From: Actinomycetes bacterium | GTDB taxonomy: Bacteria > Actinomycetota > Acidimicrobiia > Acidimicrobiales > Palsa-688 | Assembly: GCA_021819345.1 (NCBI GenBank) | Contig: JAKARG010000087.1 | Location: forward strand, 1-9,859 | DNA length: 9,859 bases | Direction: 5' to 3' | Part shown: piece after piece, positions 6,122 through 9,859 of the stretch | How positions within the stretch are numbered: the first letter of the stretch is position 1 | Layout of the letters: each line of letters opens with the position of its first letter | The notes under the pieces: generated by a model | Databases searched by the model: none | What the model saw: only the letters and a program-made list of their open reading frames with translations | Told to the model about the DNA's origin: nothing | Program-made: the position numbers and the translations under genes

Positions 6122-6937
6122 GTGGCATCGGTACCCCATGGGTTCGAGGACCGGGGCGGCGTGACGGTCCTCACCTTCCCGAGCCTCGCCGAGTACCCGC
6201 TTGCTGCGGTGGTGACCACCAGGGCCGGAGGCGTATCCACCGGTCCCTATGCCGAGCTGAACCTCGGCCTGAGCGTCGGTGACGACCCGGTGGCGGTGGT
6301 CGCCAACCGGGAGCGGGCCGCAGCGACGATCGGGCTCGCACTCGACCAGCTGGTGTTCGCCAACCAGGTCCACGGTCGGGGGGTGGCTGTCGTCGGCGAT
6401 GCGGACCGGGGTCGGGGTGCCCGCCGGCGGGAGGGGGCGGTGGAGGCGGTCGACGCACTGGTCACCCGTGACCCGGGGGTCGGGCTGGCGATCCTTGCGG
6501 CCGACTGCGCACCGATCCTGCTCTACGACCCGGTCACCCACGCTGCCGCCGGCGTCCACTCCGGGTGGAGGGGCGCCGTCGCGGGCGTCGCCGCTGCGGC
6601 GGTCGAAGCGCTCGTCGTCGGCGGGTCGTGCCGTGAGGACATCCTCGCGGTGCACGGCCCGGCGGTGCCGCGTGACCGCTACCAGGTGGGACGGGACGTG
6701 GCGGATGCTGCGGCCGACGCGTTCGGCTCCTCGGTCGGGGACGTCCTCCAGCCCGACGGGACCGGCAGGTGGACCTTCGACCTCTGGCGGGCGAACGAGA
6801 GGGTGCTCCTTCGCGCCGGTCTGCGCTCCGAGAGGGTCGGCACCGTCGGGCTCCCCACGCTCGGCGGAACCCGGTTCTTCAGCGACCGGGCCGAGCGACC
6901 CTGTGGTCGCTTCGCCCTGCTGGTCGCACTGCGCTGA
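6122..6937 (+). CDS. pgeF: Peptidoglycan editing factor PgeF (YfiH/DUF152 laccase-domain family)
   Basis: A 271-aa cytoplasmic protein of the YfiH/YlmD family. In E. coli PgeF prevents L-Ser from replacing L-Ala in peptidoglycan precursors. The metal-site residues are in place: His84 (FANQVHG), Cys129 (AADCAPILLYD) and His146 (GVHSGWRG). Other family landmarks are TTRAGGVSTGPYAELNLGL (32-50), DLWRAN (220-225) and a C-terminal FFSDRAERPCGR. The usual GPAIGPCCYEVG-like segment reads GPAVPRDRYQVG here, without the cysteines. GTG at 6122 is chosen because residues just after it (PHGFEDR) still look family-like and a -10 box precedes it; a GTG at 6161 is an alternative. The gene usually lies in the dcw cluster near ftsZ, but not here, so this may be a second or relocated copy. 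The old name 'polyphenol oxidase/laccase' is misleading. Confidence 0.9.
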   Translation: MASVPHGFEDRGGVTVLTFPSLAEYPLAAVVTTRAGGVSTGPYAELNLGLSVGDDPVAVVANRERAAATIGLALDQLVFANQVHGRGVAVVGDADRGRGARRREGAVEAVDALVTRDPGVGLAILAADCAPILLYDPVTHAAAGVHSGWRGAVAGVAAAAVEALVVGGSCREDILAVHGPAVPRDRYQVGRDVADAAADAFGSSVGDVLQPDGTGRWTFDLWRANERVLLRAGLRSERVGTVGLPTLGGTRFFSDRAERPCGRFALLVALR

Positions 6938-6997
6938 CCCGACGCCGGCCCGACGGCCCCGACCTGGCCGGCCCGGTGGGGCCTAGCGGGCCTTTGC

Positions 6998-7012
6998 GGG
7001 CGCTCTGCGCCC
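6998..7012. terminator. Hairpin after pgeF
   Basis: GGGCGC-TCT-GCGCCC forms a perfect 6-bp GC stem with a 3-nt loop, 60 nt after the pgeF stop. It is likely part of a terminator together with the larger hairpin at 7018-7040. No T-tract. Confidence 0.45.
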
Positions 7013-7017
7013 CTGAT

Positions 7018-7040
7018 CCGCCGGCCCCAGCGGCCGGCGG
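7018..7040. terminator. Strong 9-bp hairpin between pgeF and the desaturase
   Basis: CCGCCGGCC (7018-7026) pairs perfectly with GGCCGGCGG (7032-7040) around a 5-nt loop. It is the stronger hairpin in the 308-bp gap 6938-7245 and probably insulates the desaturase from pgeF read-through. The rest of the gap holds the candidate promoter and a short reading frame, listed separately. Confidence 0.5.
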
Positions 7041-7129
7041 GACCGGGCTCGCCCGCAGGTGTCGGGCAGCCGCACCGGCAGGCGCCGGAGGTGGGACACG
7101 TCGGCACCATCCGGTGGATGATCCTCCAG

Positions 7130-7160
7130 TTGGCGGCGCGACGGTGGGTCCGGCTCTAAT
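7130..7160 (+). promoter_or_regulatory. Candidate promoter of the desaturase gene
   Basis: TTGGCG (7130-7135) and TCTAAT (7155-7160) resemble -35 and -10 boxes. The -10 matches TATAAT at five of six positions, but the 19-bp spacer is long. Transcription would start near 7167, leaving a leader of about 80 nt before the ATG at 7246. Confidence 0.35.
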
Positions 7161-7169
7161 GAGGAGGGG

Positions 7170-7235
7170 ATGCCGCCGCCCGCTAGCGCCGGGGCCTCGC
7201 GATCCGGCAAGCTTCCGCTACACGACCAGCCTTGA
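7170..7235 (+). other. Possible 21-codon upstream reading frame in the desaturase leader
   Basis: The frame starts at ATG 7170 directly after GAGGAGGGG (7161-7169), encodes MPPPASAGASRSGKLPLHDQ plus a final Pro, and stops at TGA 7233-7235, 10 nt before the desaturase ATG. The Shine-Dalgarno match is excellent, but its spacing to the ATG is only about 2-3 nt. It has no obvious attenuator codon run. It could be a leader peptide or chance. Confidence 0.2.
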
Positions 7236-7245
7236 AACGAGGGTG

Positions 7246-8217
7246 ATGACCACCGTCGAGCTTCCGCCTGATCCCGACCTCGACGAGCCGCTCGGCGAGG
7301 TCTCGGAGCCGCAGCGCAAGCGGCCCTGGCAGCAGTGGGCGCTCGGAGCGTTCATCGTGGTGCCCTTCGCTGCGCTGATCGCCGCCGTACCGTTGCTGTG
7401 GGACCGTGGGCTCGGATGGCGGGACGTGGTGATCGCGGTCGCCATGTACGCGATCACCGGTCATGGGGTGACCGTCGGCTTCCACCGCCACTTCACCCAT
7501 CGCTCCTTCCGAGCCCGCCGGTGGGTGCAGATGGTGCTCGCGATCTGCGGGAGCATGGCGATCCAGGGTCCGGTCATCCAGTGGGTTGCCGACCATCGAC
7601 GTCACCACCGCTTCTCCGATCGGGACGGGGACCCGCACTCGCCCTGGCGCTACGGGAGGAGCCTGGCTGCGTTGGCCAAGGGCTTCGTGTACTCCCACGT
7701 CGGCTGGCTCTTCGAATGGGAGCAGACCTCCCAGGCCAAGTACGCGCCGGACCTCTACGGCGACAAGACGATGCGGCGGGTGTCGGAGCTGTTCCCACTC
7801 TGGGTCACCGTGTCGATGCTGCTCCCGCCGCTGGTCGGCGGTCTGTGGTCCTGGTCCTGGCAGGGGGCCTGGTGGGCGTTCTTCTGGGGGAGCCTCGTGC
7901 GGGTCGGCTTGCTCTACCACGTCACGTTCTCGATCAACTCCGTCTGCCACGTCTCGGGAAGCCGCCCTTACCGCACCAAGGACCGCAGTGGCAACGTCTG
8001 GTGGCTGGCCGCACTGTCGATGGGGGAGTCCTGGCACAACTTCCACCACGCCGAGCCGACCTCCGCCCGTCACGGCGTCGGGCGCCTGCAGCTCGACACC
8101 AGCGCGATCGTCATCCGTCAGCTCGAGCGGTGTCGCCTGGTGTGGGATGTGCGCTGGCCCGACCTGGCGATGCGCACGAGGCGTAGAGCCGTGACCCCCC
8201 GGGGGGCCTCCGCGTAG
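7246..8217 (+). CDS. Acyl-CoA delta-9-type fatty acid desaturase (DesA3-like)
   Basis: A 323-aa integral-membrane di-iron desaturase that introduces a cis double bond into fatty acyl chains, most likely delta-9 on acyl-CoA. The three histidine boxes are complete: HRHFTH (80-85), HRRHH (117-121, in DHRRHHRFSDRDGDPHSP) and HNFHH (264-268). The supporting NSVCHVSGSRPY motif (231-242) is also present. Hydrophobic segments lie at about 34-51, 60-77, 94-112, 183-200 and 206-230. ATG 7246 follows CGAGGGTG and matches the usual family N-terminus. An in-frame GTG at 7243 and an ATG at 7159 are alternatives; the latter would add 29 basic, non-conserved residues and overlap the candidate -10 box. No electron-donor oxidoreductase gene is adjacent. 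Role: membrane fluidity or oleic-acid supply. Confidence 0.93.
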   Translation: MTTVELPPDPDLDEPLGEVSEPQRKRPWQQWALGAFIVVPFAALIAAVPLLWDRGLGWRDVVIAVAMYAITGHGVTVGFHRHFTHRSFRARRWVQMVLAICGSMAIQGPVIQWVADHRRHHRFSDRDGDPHSPWRYGRSLAALAKGFVYSHVGWLFEWEQTSQAKYAPDLYGDKTMRRVSELFPLWVTVSMLLPPLVGGLWSWSWQGAWWAFFWGSLVRVGLLYHVTFSINSVCHVSGSRPYRTKDRSGNVWWLAALSMGESWHNFHHAEPTSARHGVGRLQLDTSAIVIRQLERCRLVWDVRWPDLAMRTRRRAVTPRGASA

Positions 8218-8715
8218 CCAGCCCAGCTGGGCCTCGCCGGGCCCAGCCGGCGCTGCGGCTCCCGGTCGGCGCCACGAGCCGGTGCAGCCACTCGATCTGG
8301 CGGGAGCGGTGTACGGCTCCACCTCCCTCGTGGCCGCTGTGCTCGTAGACCGCCAGCTCCTTCGGCCCCGCGTAGGCGTGGTAGGCGGCGAAGCAGGTCG
8401 ACGGGGGGCAGATGCGATCCATCATCGCGATCGAGGTCAGCGCAGGCGATGACGCCCTGCGTGCCAGGGTCGCAGCGTCGAAGTACGACAGGGTTCGCCG
8501 AACCGCGTCGCCGTTGGCTCCTGAGAAGGTCACGTCGAAGCTGTCCACCATGCGCAGGCCGTTGTCGACCGGATCGACCGTCGCCGGCCGGGCGTGCTCC
8601 CACGCAGCGGCGATGCTCTGCTCCCAGAACGCGGCGAGGTCCGTCGGCTCGGGGACCTCGGCCCGATAGGCGAGGCACTCCGCGAGGCTCGTGTCGGTGA
8701 GGGGCGCGCCCCCAT
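8111..8715 (-). pseudogene. Decayed acetyl xylan esterase / cephalosporin-C deacetylase (CE7, AXE1 family)
   Basis: Intact CE7 esterases are about 320 aa and deacetylate xylo-oligosaccharides and cephalosporins. Here only the two ends remain, joined in one frame. The N-terminal part is APLTDTSLAECLAYRAEV, VPEPTDLAAFW and NGLRMVDSFDVTFSG (about 8707-8519). It is followed at once by the C-terminal part: RTLSYFDAATLARRAS, SIAMMDRICPPSTCFAAY, YAGPKELAVYEHSGHEGGG and QIEWLHRLVAP (about 8503-8267). Roughly 175 residues with the GGSQGG nucleophile elbow are missing, while the catalytic Asp (DRICPPST) and His (HEGGG) survive. The likely ATG (8715) is out of frame with this reading; removing one GC pair unit in GCGCGC would restore MGAPLTD. 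The frame also runs past the normal end, through a hairpin, and antisense into the desaturase to a stop at 8111. Confidence 0.82.
8226..8247. terminator. Terminator hairpin between the desaturase and the esterase remnant
   Basis: GCTGGGCC (8226-8233) pairs perfectly with GGCCCAGC (8240-8247) around the loop TCGCCG, 8 nt after the desaturase stop. A shorter palindrome CCCAGCTGGG (8222-8231) overlaps it. It can serve both convergent directions, and the esterase reading frame now runs straight through it. Confidence 0.6.
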
Positions 8716-8790
8716 CAGGGCCGGCGTGAGGCCCCGAAAGCCTCGCCGAGCATGCCGAGACGCCGCTCCACGGAGCGCTCCGGGCTGCTC

Positions 8791-9750
8791 TCAGGGCAAC
8801 GGCAGCGGGCCGCGCTCGAAGACCTCTCCCAGGCGCCGGGCCGTCGCCTCCAGGTTGGCTCGGTCTCCTGTCCAGAGGTTCCACCCCAGGTGGACGTAGC
8901 CCACGTGCAGCTCGTAGCAGTGGTGCCGGGCCGCGGCATCGCCGACTGCGGCCCGGTCGGCCCGCAGGGTCGGCTCGGCAAACAAGGCGGCAACGGGGTC
9001 GGCGGCGGCGATCCCTGGGTGCCAGGGGGCCCAGAAGCTGCACCAGGCGGTGTCGTAGAGGAAGTCTCCGCGAACCGAGCACTTCCAGGACAGCACCGCC
9101 TCGACCCGACCGGCGTCGGGGCTCACCAGCACGTTGCCGTGCAGCAGGTCGCCGTGCACGAGGTCGCGGCGTTCCGGGCACGCCTCCAGGAGCGCGCCGA
9201 TGCGGTCGCGCACCGCCTCGGCCAGGGCGGCCAGCGTCGGCTCCGATTCCAGAGCTGCGCTCCAGCCGTGCACCACCTGCCCCGGGTCGTCCACCAGCCC
9301 CGCCGCGAGCCACTGTCGCCAGGAGAGCGTCGATGGGCCCGGCTGGTGCCAGAGCACCCGATCGTCGGTGGCGGGCGCGGCACGCAGAGCGTCGAGCAAC
9401 CTGATCAGCGTCGGGGCGAGAGAAGTGGCCAGTCCAGCCGGAACGTCCTCGAGGAACCGACCGTGGTGGCGCACCGATATCGCGTACGCCTGCCCGTTCG
9501 GAGCGGTGCCGATCTCCCGGACCTCGGGTACCGGGAGGTCGGGACCGGCGAAGGCCATCGCTGCCCGGTCGGCCTCGTACCAGCCTCGCTCGGTGCCGAA
9601 GCGGACCACCAACTGCTCGTCGTCGGTCAGGTACCCCCACGCCGAGGACCACGATCCCCCTCCGAGCCGCTCGAGCGCCTCGATCGTCCCGGCGTGGCGT
9701 CCGGCGAGGAACGCCAGGACCTGCTCTCGGGTCAGAGCATCGCTCTGCAC
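8791..9750 (-). CDS. APH-family phosphotransferase (aminoglycoside/hygromycin phosphotransferase fold)
   Basis: A 319-aa kinase-like protein of the APH fold; no signal peptide or membrane segments. The N-lobe has a Gly-rich turn (LGGGSWSSAWGY, 29-40) and a beta-strand DEQLVVRFG (44-52) with Arg50 at the usual Lys position. The C-lobe has the Brenner motif LVHGDLLHGNVLVS (197-210) with Asp201 and Asn206. The following strand, where the family has (I/V)DW with the metal-binding Asp, reads EAVLSWKCSVRGDFLYDTAW, so Ser221 replaces that Asp. The layout HGD-x4-N, then strand, then GDFLYDTAW and FWAPW, resembles hygromycin B phosphotransferase. The GTG start at 9750 is preceded by GAGAGG and CGAGG. 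The substrate is unknown, and resistance should not be assumed. It lies 75 bp upstream of the esterase remnant on the same strand. Confidence 0.83.
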   Translation of the reverse strand: MQSDALTREQVLAFLAGRHAGTIEALERLGGGSWSSAWGYLTDDEQLVVRFGTERGWYEADRAAMAFAGPDLPVPEVREIGTAPNGQAYAISVRHHGRFLEDVPAGLATSLAPTLIRLLDALRAAPATDDRVLWHQPGPSTLSWRQWLAAGLVDDPGQVVHGWSAALESEPTLAALAEAVRDRIGALLEACPERRDLVHGDLLHGNVLVSPDAGRVEAVLSWKCSVRGDFLYDTAWCSFWAPWHPGIAAADPVAALFAEPTLRADRAAVGDAAARHHCYELHVGYVHLGWNLWTGDRANLEATARRLGEVFERGPLPLP

Positions 9751-9810
9751 TGCCTCGACCTCTCGAAGTGGCGGGCCACCTTGCCTGCTGCTGGCTGCAC
9801 GCGACCGGCG

Positions 9811-9842
9811 GGGCTCAGGACCTGCAGGGCTCAGGACTTGCA
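9811..9842. repeat. 16-bp tandem direct repeat upstream of the phosphotransferase
   Basis: GGGCTCAGGACCTGCA (9811-9826) is followed immediately by GGGCTCAGGACTTGCA (9827-9842), one mismatch in 16, and then GGGC, the start of a possible third copy. It lies 61-92 bp upstream of the GTG at 9750, in the probable promoter region. It could be a repeated binding site or a simple duplication. I see no gene in 9751-9859. Confidence 0.6.
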
Positions 9843-9859
9843 GGGCCGGGAGATCGGAA

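Noticed and set aside
6036..6128. Longer AraC protein starting at 6128
   Set aside because: The extra 31 residues are low-complexity Arg/Gly/Ala and would overlap the pgeF start. The sensor domain begins just after ATG 6035.
6122..6937. Annotation as a multicopper polyphenol oxidase (laccase)
   Set aside because: The protein has no multicopper oxidase copper-binding motifs. The His/Cys/His set is that of the YfiH/PgeF family, whose supported role is peptidoglycan editing.
8716..9652. Upstream continuation of the esterase reading frame, which would make a 513-aa protein
   Set aside because: It overlaps the phosphotransferase gene on the same strand in another frame, and that gene has the HGD-x4-N motif and a good ribosome site. 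The extra residues are low-complexity and unlike any family I know.

Overview
This window is very GC-rich and has the gene content of a high-GC actinobacterium (Actinomycetota). It carries a DnaE2-type error-prone polymerase, PspC/DUF1707 envelope proteins, a PspC-fused sensor kinase, a DesA3-like acyl desaturase, frequent GTG starts, and start codons apparently without leaders. A deep-branching class such as Acidimicrobiia is possible, but the sequence does not settle this. I see no phage, transposase, CRISPR or RNA genes.

Layout. At 1-1001 (+) lies the C-terminal end of dnaE2, cut by the left edge, with two low-complexity repeat insertions around its helix-hairpin-helix domain. From 1152 to 4257 runs a divergent envelope-stress module. 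Leftward are a 97-aa PspC protein (1673-1966) and a translationally coupled DUF1707 membrane protein (1152-1676). Rightward are a PspC-fused histidine kinase (2096-3580) and an overlapping LuxR/NarL-type response regulator (3577-4257). The 129-bp divergent spacer is rich in palindromes and direct repeats. From 4445 to 6035 (-) is a two-gene unit: an AraC-family regulator (5307-6035) followed after 10 bp by an alpha/alpha-toroid protein of unknown function (4445-5296). Divergent from it is pgeF (6122-6937, +). A 308-bp gap with strong hairpins and a possible promoter leads to a delta-9-type acyl desaturase (7246-8217, +). From 8217 to the right edge, on the minus strand, are a decayed CE7 acetyl-xylan-esterase gene (8111-8715, pseudogene) and an APH-fold phosphotransferase (8791-9750).

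How the genes fit. The coherent themes are envelope integrity (the PspC/DUF1707 two-component module), peptidoglycan quality control (PgeF) and membrane lipid unsaturation (desaturase). The PspC four-gene module is the most system-like element: the small PspC protein and the kinase share the same sensor domain and are read from a common control region. The right end shows gene erosion. The esterase has lost about 175 internal residues including its nucleophile, and its start is out of frame. The neighbouring phosphotransferase has a Ser where the family's metal-binding Asp is expected.
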